Notes: a model not told the origin generated them from the sequence alone. Positions 16,811 to 25,310 are shown, counted from the stretch's first letter. The stretch is 64,000 nucleotides of DNA from an uncultured bacterium (GCA_934875675.1 CAKXIK010000006.1:19368-83367), one strand, 5' to 3'. A program made the numbers and translations.

Positions 16811-18067
16811 CTATTTGGAATCCGCGTTTCGAATCGCCTGCAATGCAAGAAAAAGAGCATTGGAAGCGGCCACGGTACGAATATACTCGCGTTCTTCACC
16901 ATAACCCCGTCCAAGCATCAGGCGCAAGACCGTACGGAACTTTTTGCTCGATACGCCAACATAGACCAGACCAACCGGCTTTTGAGCACTGCCGCCGCCG
17001 GGGCCGGCAAGTCCGGTGGTGGAAACGGCAATATCTGCACCGGAAAGTTTTCTTACCCCTTCTGCCATTTCAGCAGCAGTCTGTTCCGAGACAGCCCCGT
17101 ATGCCGCAAGCGTTTCGTGCCGGACACCAAGCAGGCTTTCCTTCATTTCGTTTGCATAGGAACATATGCCGCAATGAAAGACGGAAGAGCTGCCGGAAAC
17201 CTCGGTGATGCGTTTGGAGATCAACCCGCCGGTGCAGCTTTCTGCAGTGGCAAGAACCAGATGCTTTTTATTGAGCGCACGCACCACAGCAGTTTGCAGA
17301 TCTCCGATATCCACGCCGTAAACATGGTCGCCGAATTGTGCGCAAATCCGGTCAACCACGGGATCAATCAGTGCGTAGGCCGCAGATTGATTTTCTGCCG
17401 ATGCGGTAACACGCAGTTGAACCTCGCCGTCCTTTGCGTAAGGGGCAAGCGTGGGGTTATGCAGGGAGAGCATTTGATCACGCAGCTGATCCTCCACGGC
17501 AGATTCCCCCACACCAAAAATGTGAACGGAGCGGGAAACCAGCGTGGTTCCGGTCAGCTGGGCAAGAATGGGAAGCACTTGATTGCGGAACATGGGGCGC
17601 ATCTCACGCGGGGGGCCGGGCAAAAGAATCAATCGTTTGCCGTCCTGTTCCAGCAGCACACCCGGTGCCGTGCCGTTTTCGTTGGGTAAAATCACAGCGC
17701 CTTCGGGCATCATTGCCTGCTTGCGGTTGTTATCGGTCATTGGGCGATTGATACGGGCAAAAAAAGCCTCAATTCGCTCCAGAGACGGTGCATCCAATAC
17801 CATCTTTCTGCCAAACAATTCGGCGGCAGTCTCTTTGGTTAAGTCATCATAGGTGGGCCCGAGCCCGCCGGTTGTGATGACACAGTCACACTGGGACAAC
17901 GCCTCCTGCAAAGCAACTTTCAACCGTGCATCATTATCACCCACAACAGACTGGTGAAACACGTTGATTCCCACAGATGCAAGCCCCTGGGCGATCACCG
18001 GTGCATTGGTGTTTACGATGTCGCCAAGGAGCAGCTCCGTCCCGACGCAGAGAATTTCTGCTTTCAT
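16811..18067 (-). CDS. cinA: CinA: competence/damage-inducible protein with nicotinamide-nucleotide amidase domain
   Basis: A 418-residue cytoplasmic protein of normal CinA length. The N-terminal MoCF-like (COG1058) domain has I-L-C-V-G-T-E-L-L-L-G-D-I-V-N-T-N and T-T-G-G-L-G-P-T-Y-D-D-L-T, the pyrophosphatase part. The C-terminal PncC domain (from about residue 255) has A-E-S-C-T-G-G and T-G-L-A-G-P-G-G-G, the deamidase that recycles nicotinamide mononucleotide in NAD metabolism. ATG at 18067 is used; an ATG at 18079 overlaps the GAAAGGG site and is too close. The gene is monocistronic and diverges from the MORN-protein gene. Confidence 0.95.
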   Translation of the reverse strand: MKAEILCVGTELLLGDIVNTNAPVIAQGLASVGINVFHQSVVGDNDARLKVALQEALSQCDCVITTGGLGPTYDDLTKETAAELFGRKMVLDAPSLERIEAFFARINRPMTDNNRKQAMMPEGAVILPNENGTAPGVLLEQDGKRLILLPGPPREMRPMFRNQVLPILAQLTGTTLVSRSVHIFGVGESAVEDQLRDQMLSLHNPTLAPYAKDGEVQLRVTASAENQSAAYALIDPVVDRICAQFGDHVYGVDIGDLQTAVVRALNKKHLVLATAESCTGGLISKRITEVSGSSSVFHCGICSYANEMKESLLGVRHETLAAYGAVSEQTAAEMAEGVRKLSGADIAVSTTGLAGPGGGSAQKPVGLVYVGVSSKKFRTVLRLMLGRGYGEEREYIRTVAASNALFLALQAIRNADSK

Positions 18068-18270
18068 AAATATGACCATCCCTTTCCGCGGCACCGCAAA
18101 TTGCGGCGGTCTTGTTTGCCGGAAAACCGGCGTTTCTTCCCGCCTGACAAAGAATGTGATGCTGCACGTGAAAATTGTGTCACGAATCCAGTAGTTTTAT
18201 TGCAAAAATATTTAAATTATTATATCATTATGATAATATGAGTGCAACAGGAAAGAGAGGGGACTCCGAA

Positions 18271-20910
18271 GTGCAGGATAAGATTATTTTTCTTCGTTTT
18301 TTTTCCGGGGGAGAGCTGCCGCACGAGGATGCATTGTTTCTGGATGCCCGTCGTGCGTTTTTTTCAAAAATGGAGGAAGACGAAAACCGCGTTCAGCGCA
18401 CGGAATATGATATAAATGGGGTTCGCCGCGCTTGTCAGTACCGGTTTAATAATAAAAAGCCGGTATGGATTGTGCGGGAGGGCAGGCGCGCGGTGCAAAA
18501 GCTTGTCTGCCGCAAGGACGGGAGCTATGTGGTGCTTACGTTGGACGAAAAAGGGCTGATTGTGCGCGAAGAACTCTATTCCGCAATTGACACCTGGCTT
18601 GGAATCACGGAGTACCGCGACGGAAGAATGGCCACTCATGCACAGCCCGGCGGTGACGGAACCTTGATTGCCCAGCAGGTGATTACAGAGGATCGCTCCG
18701 TGCGAAACCTGCGGTTGGTTGCGTGCCCGTCCGTGCTGTGGGATAACAAAGAGGTGCTGCAGGCAGTCATGCGCGAATGCGGACTGCCGCAGGCTGTGGC
18801 GTTTACACAAAACAGCGCCTATTGTTATTATGAAGAGCGGTTGGCGGAACAGGCAAACCGCTGTGCGGCAAGATTTCCGGTACATGCCACGTTTGTTGCG
18901 GCAAAGCTCCGTGCAGATGATGAACCGCAGGAAAAAACAGAGCCCGATGCAGGTGAGCGAAAGGACAAGCTGTTTGATGAAATATTTGGCGAGGTGACAC
19001 AGGATGCGGAATGTGGGGTGCACGAACCGCTAACGCCATCCGATGCGATTTGCCATGGAATTACGCAGAAGGTTGACCTGCCCACGCTGGAGGAATTGTT
19101 TTCTGACGCAGAGCAAAATGCCGCTCAACCAAGTCAAAAAATTATGGAAGCACAGGAGCCTCTGCCTTCTTTAGAAGAGCTTTTTGCCGATACACCGCCG
19201 GATTCCCAAAAAGAACCGGAGAAACCAGAAGTTCGGGTGCAGCAGCCTGAGTTTGAGCGCAGAATTTTTGAGGGACAGGAGTATTCCGCTCTGCTGGAAT
19301 TTAACCGTGATGGTACCAGAGTTTACGCAGGAGGAGTACGTGCAGAGGAACGCGATGGATTTGGCGTCAGTGCCGACCTGGATATGAAGAGTGCCTTTGC
19401 CGGTGTTTGGCTCTACGGAGGTCGCTGCGGTGTCATGACCAGCCAGAGTGAGGATGGAACCATACGCGTCCGGTTTGAGGACAGCGCCTCTCAGAACCCG
19501 GAAATGCCCGAGGGACCAAACTGCATTTTTGGTGCAGATGGCGGTTTGATTTTTGCAGGGCAAATGAGCGGGGAACAGCGCAGCGGCTTTGGCGTTGCAA
19601 AATGGGGTGAAGCGGGTCACCGTTACCTTGGCATGTGGCAGCAGAATCAGCCGCACGGCAGAGGACTGGAACAGGATGCAGACGGAATGCCGGTTTACGA
19701 GGGAGAATGGAAATCCGGAAAACGTGACGGCTTTGGCACGGAGTTTGAACAAGGAAAACCGGTATATTCCGGCAACTGGAGCAACAATCAACGCTGCGGC
19801 TCCGGTGTGATGACGAAAAAGGACGGCAATCGGCTGGTTGGCAACTTTGACGGTGATGAGCTCACCGGATTTGCAACGGAATACGATGCGGATGGAGTAA
19901 AGGTTTACGAGGGCGAATGGAAAAACGGCGTTCGATGCGGAGAAGGTTCTTTGTTTCTGATTTCCGGCGGGCGCATTGACGGAAGATTTAAACAGGGAGA
20001 GCTGACCGGTACCGCCGTGGAGTTTAATGCAGCCGGTTCCATGGTTTATCGCGGTGCATTTTCCGGTACGATGAGACACGGACGCGGTACTTTGTTTGAA
20101 AACGGCGAAGCAGTTTACGAGGGCGATTTTTCTCATGATCGGTTTGACGGCAACGGCAAGCAGATGGAAAACGGGGTCACGGTCTATGTAGGCGCATTTT
20201 CTGATGGAATGCGCAGCGGAGTGGGTGCTTCGTTCCGGCAGGGAAAGCCGTTCTATTTTGGTCAGTGGGAAAACGGTGTGCGCAGCGGCTGCGGCGTTGA
20301 ATACCATGACGGAGAGCCGGTGTTTGCAGGTTGTTTTGAAAACGGTGTGCGCAGCGGACGCGGCAATGAATACGGCGGCGGCGTATTGCAGCGGGAGGTT
20401 GTTTGCAAAAACGGTGAGCCGGTTTATATGCTCGAATACGGTGCAAACGGCGAGCCGGAATATATCGGGGCGGTTTATTGCGGAAAGCGCAGCGGAATGG
20501 GTCGCCTGCTCGGACAAAACTGCGAATGCGAGGAACAGGGAATTTTCAGTGAAGGAAAACTGGTGCAGCCGGTTCAGGTGATTGTGCAGCCGCTCGAAGA
20601 ACTGCCTTGCCCCGAAGAACTGCGCGGCTCTACCTATGAATCGCTCGCAAATCCGCAGCTGCATTGCGTGGTAGAGGTTCCGTTTGCGGGAGGAAGATAC
20701 TCCGGCTATTGGTGCGGAGGAAAACCCCAGGGAAAGGGAACGCTGCTCTTTTCCGACCATTGCTATGCCGGAGGCTTTTACAATGGCGTGCCAAATGGAG
20801 AGGGCAAGCTTTTTCTTTCCACGGGGAAAATAATTGAGGGACATTTTGCTGCCGAGGGCGGTGAGCGGATTCTTTGCGGTGACTGCGCATATTTTGTGAC
20901 GCGAAACTAA
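18271..20910 (+). CDS. Large MORN-repeat protein
   Basis: An 879-residue acidic protein with no signal peptide or membrane segment. The GTG at 18271 follows AGAGAGGGGA. Residues 1-240 form an unfamiliar N-terminal domain. Residues about 245-330 are a charged linker holding two copies of the short motif L-E-E-L-F (near 272 and 299). Residues about 335-870 are some 15 MORN-type repeats of about 23 residues (Y-x-G-x-W/F-x2-G-x-R-x-G-x-G). MORN repeats act as scaffolds or lipid-contact surfaces. The protein may organise a complex at the membrane face. A methyltransferase and a HAD phosphatase follow on the same strand, each with a good ribosome binding site. Confidence 0.85.
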   Translation: MQDKIIFLRFFSGGELPHEDALFLDARRAFFSKMEEDENRVQRTEYDINGVRRACQYRFNNKKPVWIVREGRRAVQKLVCRKDGSYVVLTLDEKGLIVREELYSAIDTWLGITEYRDGRMATHAQPGGDGTLIAQQVITEDRSVRNLRLVACPSVLWDNKEVLQAVMRECGLPQAVAFTQNSAYCYYEERLAEQANRCAARFPVHATFVAAKLRADDEPQEKTEPDAGERKDKLFDEIFGEVTQDAECGVHEPLTPSDAICHGITQKVDLPTLEELFSDAEQNAAQPSQKIMEAQEPLPSLEELFADTPPDSQKEPEKPEVRVQQPEFERRIFEGQEYSALLEFNRDGTRVYAGGVRAEERDGFGVSADLDMKSAFAGVWLYGGRCGVMTSQSEDGTIRVRFEDSASQNPEMPEGPNCIFGADGGLIFAGQMSGEQRSGFGVAKWGEAGHRYLGMWQQNQPHGRGLEQDADGMPVYEGEWKSGKRDGFGTEFEQGKPVYSGNWSNNQRCGSGVMTKKDGNRLVGNFDGDELTGFATEYDADGVKVYEGEWKNGVRCGEGSLFLISGGRIDGRFKQGELTGTAVEFNAAGSMVYRGAFSGTMRHGRGTLFENGEAVYEGDFSHDRFDGNGKQMENGVTVYVGAFSDGMRSGVGASFRQGKPFYFGQWENGVRSGCGVEYHDGEPVFAGCFENGVRSGRGNEYGGGVLQREVVCKNGEPVYMLEYGANGEPEYIGAVYCGKRSGMGRLLGQNCECEEQGIFSEGKLVQPVQVIVQPLEELPCPEELRGSTYESLANPQLHCVVEVPFAGGRYSGYWCGGKPQGKGTLLFSDHCYAGGFYNGVPNGEGKLFLSTGKIIEGHFAAEGGERILCGDCAYFVTRN

Positions 20911-20959
20911 GCAGACACATGCTTGCATATTGCGGCAAGAATTGCATGGGGGAATTTTG

Positions 20960-21763
20960 ATGCAAATGGAAACTTTGCAAAAGAATGCAGATCGTTTTAC
21001 GGGTTTTGCCCGGATTTATGACCAGGCAAGACCCGCCGTGCCCGAATACCCGGTTGCGGTTATTGAAAAATACCTTGGCAGAAAACCCCGAACGGTAGTT
21101 GATCTCGGCAGCGGAACCGGTCTTTCAACACAGGTGTGGAAAAATCGCGGTGTTCACGTAATCGGTATTGAGCCGAGCGACGATATGCTTATGGTGGCCA
21201 AGCAAAGGGAATGTGACGGCGTTTCATTTTGTCACGGTTTTGGCAATGACACCGGCCTGGAAGCGGAATGTGCGGATGCGGTAACCTGCTCGCAGTCGTT
21301 TCATTGGATGGAGCCAAAAAGTACCTTGCAGGAGGTAGAACGCATTCTCAAATCGGGTGGCGTGTTTGCCACGATTGATTGTGATTGGCCGCCGGTAACA
21401 GAATGGCGGGCGGAGCAGGCATATATGGAACTTTACGAAAGAATATGCCAATTGGAGAAGGATATGCCCGATCTGCGGGACTCTTTTGTAAGATACCCCA
21501 AGGAACGTCACCTTGCAAATTTGAAGGCAAGCGGATTTTTTCGGTATTGTCGTGAAATTACATTTGCAAATACGGAAGACTGTACTGCAGACCGACTGAT
21601 TGAATTGCTGTTAAGTCAAGGAAGTTTGCAGACAATTCTCAAGCTTCACCCGCAAAGCATAGAAAGGGAATTGAGTTTGTTTCGCAGCACGATGAAGCTG
21701 ATTTTTGGTTCCCGTACATTTTCAGTGGATTTTTGCTACCGGATGCGTGTGGCGGTAAAATAA
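20960..21763 (+). CDS. Class I SAM-dependent methyltransferase
   Basis: A 267-residue cytoplasmic enzyme. The ATG at 20960 follows GGGGGAA. The Rossmann core has motif I V-V-D-L-G-S-G-T-G-L-S-T (about residue 46), the acidic residue ending motif II in G-I-E-P-S, and motif IV with C-S-Q-S-F-H-W-M, a combination common in UbiE/TmtA-like small-molecule methyltransferases. The C-terminal third is helical and probably sets specificity. The substrate is unknown. It begins 49 bases after the MORN gene, and the HAD gene begins 49 bases after it, so the three are probably cotranscribed. Confidence 0.88.
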   Translation: MQMETLQKNADRFTGFARIYDQARPAVPEYPVAVIEKYLGRKPRTVVDLGSGTGLSTQVWKNRGVHVIGIEPSDDMLMVAKQRECDGVSFCHGFGNDTGLEAECADAVTCSQSFHWMEPKSTLQEVERILKSGGVFATIDCDWPPVTEWRAEQAYMELYERICQLEKDMPDLRDSFVRYPKERHLANLKASGFFRYCREITFANTEDCTADRLIELLLSQGSLQTILKLHPQSIERELSLFRSTMKLIFGSRTFSVDFCYRMRVAVK

Positions 21764-21812
21764 ACAAATTAAATTAGATGAAAAAGACTTTTCAACAAAG
21801 GAACGTGAAAAT

Positions 21813-22475
21813 GTGGAAAACCTGCACGGTGCAATTTTTGATCTGGATGGAACGCTGTTGGATTCGATGGGGATTTGGAGGAAGATTGACGTTGATTTTT
21901 TGGGGAAACGCGGCATCGAAATGACACCGGATTATCCCGAGGAGATCACGGCACTCGATTCGCGTTCCGCTGCGGAATATACCATCCGGCGATATGGCTT
22001 TGCCGATACGCCGGAGATGCTCATGAAAGAATGGAACGGAATGTGCCGGGAGGCATATCACCACACTGTGCAGCTCAAACCGGGTGCAGAAGAATTGGTG
22101 AAACGTCTGTTTGCGTGCAGTGTCAAAATTGCGGCGGCTACGGCGTTGGCGGAAGAGCTGTTTCTGCCTGCCTTGCGCAGATTGAGACTGGCAGACTGCT
22201 TTTCGGCATTTGCCTGCTGCAATGAGGTGACACGCGGCAAGGGTTCTCCGGATGTTTATCTGCTTGCAGCGGAAAGAATTGGCGTGATACCGCAAAACTG
22301 CATTGTGTTTGAGGATATTCTCGCGGGTGTGCGCAGCGCAAAACAAGCAGGATTTTCTGTTTGCGGTGTATTTGATGAGTCGTCCAAACAGGACTGGCAG
22401 AATATTTGTTCCGAAGCCGATTTTGCAGTCCGTAATTTTTCACAAGCGGAACGGCTCCTGTTTGAAAACAAATAA
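21813..22475 (+). CDS. HAD-family hydrolase (beta-phosphoglucomutase/phosphatase type)
   Basis: A 220-residue haloacid dehalogenase-superfamily phosphatase. The GTG at 21813 follows AAAGGA. Motif I is F-D-L-D-G-T-L-L-D-S with the nucleophile Asp near residue 10. A helical cap follows (residues 20-85). Motif II is A-A-A-T-A, motif III a Lys in G-K-G-S-P, and motif IV V-F-E-D-I-L-A-G-V. Cap type and G-S-P-D-V-Y suggest a sugar-phosphate phosphatase or mutase. The specific substrate is unknown. It ends two bases before a long hairpin. Confidence 0.9.
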   Translation: MENLHGAIFDLDGTLLDSMGIWRKIDVDFLGKRGIEMTPDYPEEITALDSRSAAEYTIRRYGFADTPEMLMKEWNGMCREAYHHTVQLKPGAEELVKRLFACSVKIAAATALAEELFLPALRRLRLADCFSAFACCNEVTRGKGSPDVYLLAAERIGVIPQNCIVFEDILAGVRSAKQAGFSVCGVFDESSKQDWQNICSEADFAVRNFSQAERLLFENK

Positions 22476-22476
22476 G

Positions 22477-22576
22477 AAATCCCCGATCAGCCTCTGAATT
22501 AGCTGATATGTACCCCTAATACTGGATACCCAGTGTTGGGGGGTACATATCAGGAGGGCTGGTCGGGGATTTTTGC
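22477..22576. terminator. Exceptionally long composite hairpin between convergent genes
   Basis: Three nested stems: 22477-22492 with 22557-22572 (16 bp, one wobble), 22503-22516 with 22540-22553 (14 bp, perfect) and 22518-22525 with 22530-22537 (8 bp, one wobble), loop ATAC. An A-tract and a T-tract flank it, so it can terminate both strands. About 38 paired bases is much longer than the other terminators in the window. Confidence 0.85.
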
Positions 22577-22588
22577 AGAAGGGTTTCC

Positions 22589-23335
22589 TCACATATTTTT
22601 CAGCAGCATGCGGTATTCGGCAAGCGTTTGCGCCATTGCTTCTGCCGAATGGCTGCGGTATGGCGTGACGGAAAAGTAACCGTCAAAGCTGCGGGAAAGC
22701 AGAATGGAGATCAGCTCTTTGATTTCAGCATTGCCGCCCGCAAGTCGGGTGGTTTCTCCGGTGCTGTAAAGGGAATCATTCAGGCGAAGAAAACGGATGC
22801 GGTTTTTGAGCTTGCTTGCGTAAAACATGTGGAAAAACGGATGATGCGACAGTGCCACAAATTCGGCAGGATTATAAATCACACCGGCGCATTCCGGCAG
22901 TGGAAACAAAAATTCAGTCATCGTTTTGTCATCGTGAAAAAAGGAGTTGCGTTCATTTTCAAACACGATGCCAATGTTCCATGCCGATGCCATTTTCAAC
23001 ACCTGAGCAAGTGCCGCGGAATCCGGTGCGGAGGGTTGATCGTCAAGCGGGATGCGGACATTTTTGACATTGAGCAGATGTGCCCGGCGAAAGAGCTCAT
23101 TAAATGCGGCGGAATCGGTAACGCAAAGATCGGTGGAAAGCAGGACAATTGTTTTGTTGCTGTCAATCAGAGCAGAGCGGATGTCCTCCACTTCACTGCC
23201 AGAGCATTGCTCCAGCGGTTTTCCGCCAAAGTTGGCGAGTTCGATATGATTGATGCGCAGGGTATCGGCAACGGCAAGTCCCTGTTGCAGGTTTTCTGCC
23301 GCAAAACATGAAATGTCACAGCTGAGTTGATACAT
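22589..23335 (-). CDS. Xylose isomerase-like TIM-barrel protein
   Basis: A 248-residue soluble protein. The ATG at 23335 follows AAGGAGG. The pattern of alternating strands and helices, with I-E-L-A-N-F-G-G near residue 32, G-I-V-F-E-N-E-R mid-protein and D-G-Y-F-S-V-T-P-Y near the end, fits the AP endonuclease 2/xylose isomerase-like superfamily. Several usual metal ligands are not obvious (no H-x-H motif after the mid-protein Glu), so catalysis is uncertain. It is the last gene of a three-gene operon, 13 bases after the AAC(3)-like gene. The substrate is unknown. Confidence 0.7.
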   Translation of the reverse strand: MYQLSCDISCFAAENLQQGLAVADTLRINHIELANFGGKPLEQCSGSEVEDIRSALIDSNKTIVLLSTDLCVTDSAAFNELFRRAHLLNVKNVRIPLDDQPSAPDSAALAQVLKMASAWNIGIVFENERNSFFHDDKTMTEFLFPLPECAGVIYNPAEFVALSHHPFFHMFYASKLKNRIRFLRLNDSLYSTGETTRLAGGNAEIKELISILLSRSFDGYFSVTPYRSHSAEAMAQTLAEYRMLLKNM

Positions 23336-23348
23336 GGCGGGAACCTCC

Positions 23349-24191
23349 TTAAATTACGCAAATTTCGCACGTTTTGTCATCACAATGGTTCTGTTCATAG
23401 CGCGAAAGATCGATTTCTTCACCGGAATACAGCAGACGCGACCAGTGGCAGGAATTACAGTGCTCGTTTTCACACATAAAGAAGAGGGGATTTTTCCGCA
23501 GCATCGGAAGAGCGATATCGAACAGCTTGGGAATATCCACAACCTTTACACACGCCGATCCGATCACGCCTTCCACCATCGCGTCGGCACGCCGAAGAAC
23601 CGGCGTAATATTCAGAAAATCGCGGTGACCCGGTGGGAATTTTTTGAGCGTAAATTTTTCCTCGCCGGGAAGGTAAGTCGGTGCGCAAATATCCAGCGTG
23701 CGCAGGTACTTTGCGTCAATCAGCTCTTCCAGCGAATGCATGATCGTATTTCGATCCATGTCCACCCCAAGAAGCATTGCCTTGCCGCCAAGTTCACGGA
23801 GTTTTAAGTACGGAGTGCCTTCGCCGCATCCTGTGGGACAGTCCTCATGCCCTGCGGTGATTTCGGCGGCGTGTTTGCCGAACGCAGCAACAGAATGCAC
23901 CGGATGCAGACTGCGCAGAACACCGGGACGGCGGCGGAACACCTCGGAGATTCCGCCCACTGCCGAAGGAGAGGTGGCTGCGTCAAACGGGTGAAACCAT
24001 CCGGTCAGAGTGGACATTACAATTGTGCCCTCCTCACCGACTGCCTCGCACAGCGCGTCGATGACGCTGTCGGCGCCGCCTTCCACATAGCCGATGCTGC
24101 TGAGCGCGCTGTGTACCAGCAGAACATCACCTTTTTGGATGCCCATCAGCTGAAGACTGAACAAAATATCTTCGCGGGATACAGTTTTCAT
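23349..24191 (-). CDS. AAC(3)-family acyltransferase with a Cys-rich C-terminal tail
   Basis: A 280-residue member of the Antibiotic_NAT (aminoglycoside 3-N-acetyltransferase) fold. The ATG at 24191 follows AGAAGG. The opening G-D-V-L-L-V-H-S-A-L-S-S-I-G-Y and the mid-protein G-V-D-M-D-R-N-T-I-M-H-S-L-E-E, with the catalytic-type His and Glu, are diagnostic. The last 45 residues hold six Cys in two groups (C-x4-C-x2-C-H and H-C-x4-C-x2-C), a likely metal site not part of the usual fold. Operon context with a cyclase-like and a TIM-barrel protein argues for acylation of an amino-sugar or similar metabolite, not drug resistance. That role is inference. Confidence 0.82.
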   Translation of the reverse strand: MKTVSREDILFSLQLMGIQKGDVLLVHSALSSIGYVEGGADSVIDALCEAVGEEGTIVMSTLTGWFHPFDAATSPSAVGGISEVFRRRPGVLRSLHPVHSVAAFGKHAAEITAGHEDCPTGCGEGTPYLKLRELGGKAMLLGVDMDRNTIMHSLEELIDAKYLRTLDICAPTYLPGEEKFTLKKFPPGHRDFLNITPVLRRADAMVEGVIGSACVKVVDIPKLFDIALPMLRKNPLFFMCENEHCNSCHWSRLLYSGEEIDLSRYEQNHCDDKTCEICVI

Positions 24192-24230
24192 TCCAATAAC
24201 CTTCTTTCATTAAATCGACAGTGGTATCCA

Positions 24231-24911
24231 TTAATTTTCCCGGCACAAAACCGCACGGCACGGAGCGCAGCTGGTTCCGGGAATATGCAGCGGCAGCGCA
24301 GTCAGACGGAAGAAACCGCTGCCCGCCTGTTCCAGATTGACACATGGTGCAAGCATTAAAATATTTGCACGGTAAAACGATTCAAAAAAACCCTGTGGGT
24401 GCTCAAAGCTTTCCCACCGGGGAATATCGCTGCCAAGCAAGAAGGGCTTTTGTGCAATCAGCCAATCCATTGCCTCGCGGGTAAAATACGGTGAGCGAGA
24501 AAGGTAGTCCGCAGTGTCCCAGTTTTTTCCCCAGCCCGTGCCGATCAGCAATGCTTCGCCCGGCAAAGGCTGGTTTCCCGCAGCAGCAGATAAGAGCATC
24601 GGGAGTGTAACGGGTGTCCGCTGTGAGCCGGCAAAAGCATTCTCCGGCAGCATCAGCACACGGCAGGCAAGGTTCACCAGATTTTTTACGGGAACATCTG
24701 CAAGCAAGTAGCAGTTATCGTTGCCAAAGTAGTGTGCAGGTGTTTCCAGATACGTCCCGGTCTGAGAATTCAAACCTTGAAAAATTTCACAGTAAACGCG
24801 CCCTTTGACCCAGGGAACCTCGGGCAGGGGTTGCAGCGAAAATTCAGGAAACGGCGCTTCATAATGCCACATTCCCGTCTTAATTTCTCCGGTCAAATCA
24901 ATAATTTCCAA
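24231..24911 (-). CDS. Cyclase/kynurenine formamidase-like protein with altered metal motif
   Basis: A 226-residue protein of the cyclase family (PF04199 type), to which kynurenine formamidase belongs. The start is TTG at 24911, nine bases after AAAGGGG; an in-frame ATG at 24929 precedes that site. The opening I-I-D-L-T-G-E-I-K-T-G-M is typical. The family metal motif H-x-G-T-H-x-D-x-P-x-H reads S-Q-T-G-T-Y-L-E-T-P-A-H here, so two His and the Asp are replaced. L-L-G-S-D-I-P-R-W-E-S and a terminal C-R-A-V keep the fold pattern. It is the first gene of the operon; the next starts 39 bases on. Confidence 0.75.
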   Translation of the reverse strand: MEIIDLTGEIKTGMWHYEAPFPEFSLQPLPEVPWVKGRVYCEIFQGLNSQTGTYLETPAHYFGNDNCYLLADVPVKNLVNLACRVLMLPENAFAGSQRTPVTLPMLLSAAAGNQPLPGEALLIGTGWGKNWDTADYLSRSPYFTREAMDWLIAQKPFLLGSDIPRWESFEHPQGFFESFYRANILMLAPCVNLEQAGSGFFRLTALPLHIPGTSCAPCRAVLCREN

Positions 24912-24971
24912 GAAAAATGCCCCTTTCATGGAATAACCTTTTTCAAAATTGCACGAATGTGCATAAAAAAT

Positions 24972-25000
24972 ATTATATCATGCAAAAAAAACTGCTTCAA
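24972..25000 (-). promoter_or_regulatory. Promoter of the cyclase/AAC(3)/TIM operon
   Basis: On the minus strand: TTGAAG (25000-24995), 17 bases, TATAAT (24977-24972), with a TGA extended element. The rest of 24912-25310 holds no gene; a TTGACA at 25033-25038 on the plus strand has no well-placed -10. Confidence 0.7.
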
Positions 25001-25310
25001 CTGCTTTAAATACTAAAAAAAAGCAAATTTTTTTGACAAATAAAAAAACACCGGTTGCCGGTATTAAAATTTATTGGCAAAGCTACTGTTTGTACGGGAA
25101 AAATTTGCATAAATAGAAGCTAAAAAGCGCAAACTGATGAGGAATCAATATTGTAATTCCAATTTGATGACCGCTTCGAGGAGCAAAAAACTGAAATTTT
25201 GCGGAAATTATACACCCAATTATCTGAAAAAATTTCGGTATATTTCCCCTTGGGATGCAAACAATAACAAGGCAAATCATTCTGTTTTTAAAAAAAGGAG
25301 AATTCAAGAT

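Noticed and set aside
19171..20928. 585-codon minus-strand frame opposite the MORN gene
   Set aside because: Shadow of the repetitive MORN coding sequence; no start signal.
23349..24191. Aminoglycoside resistance gene
   Set aside because: The fold is AAC(3)-type, but the operon partners, Cys-rich tail and lack of mobile-element signs argue for a metabolic role.
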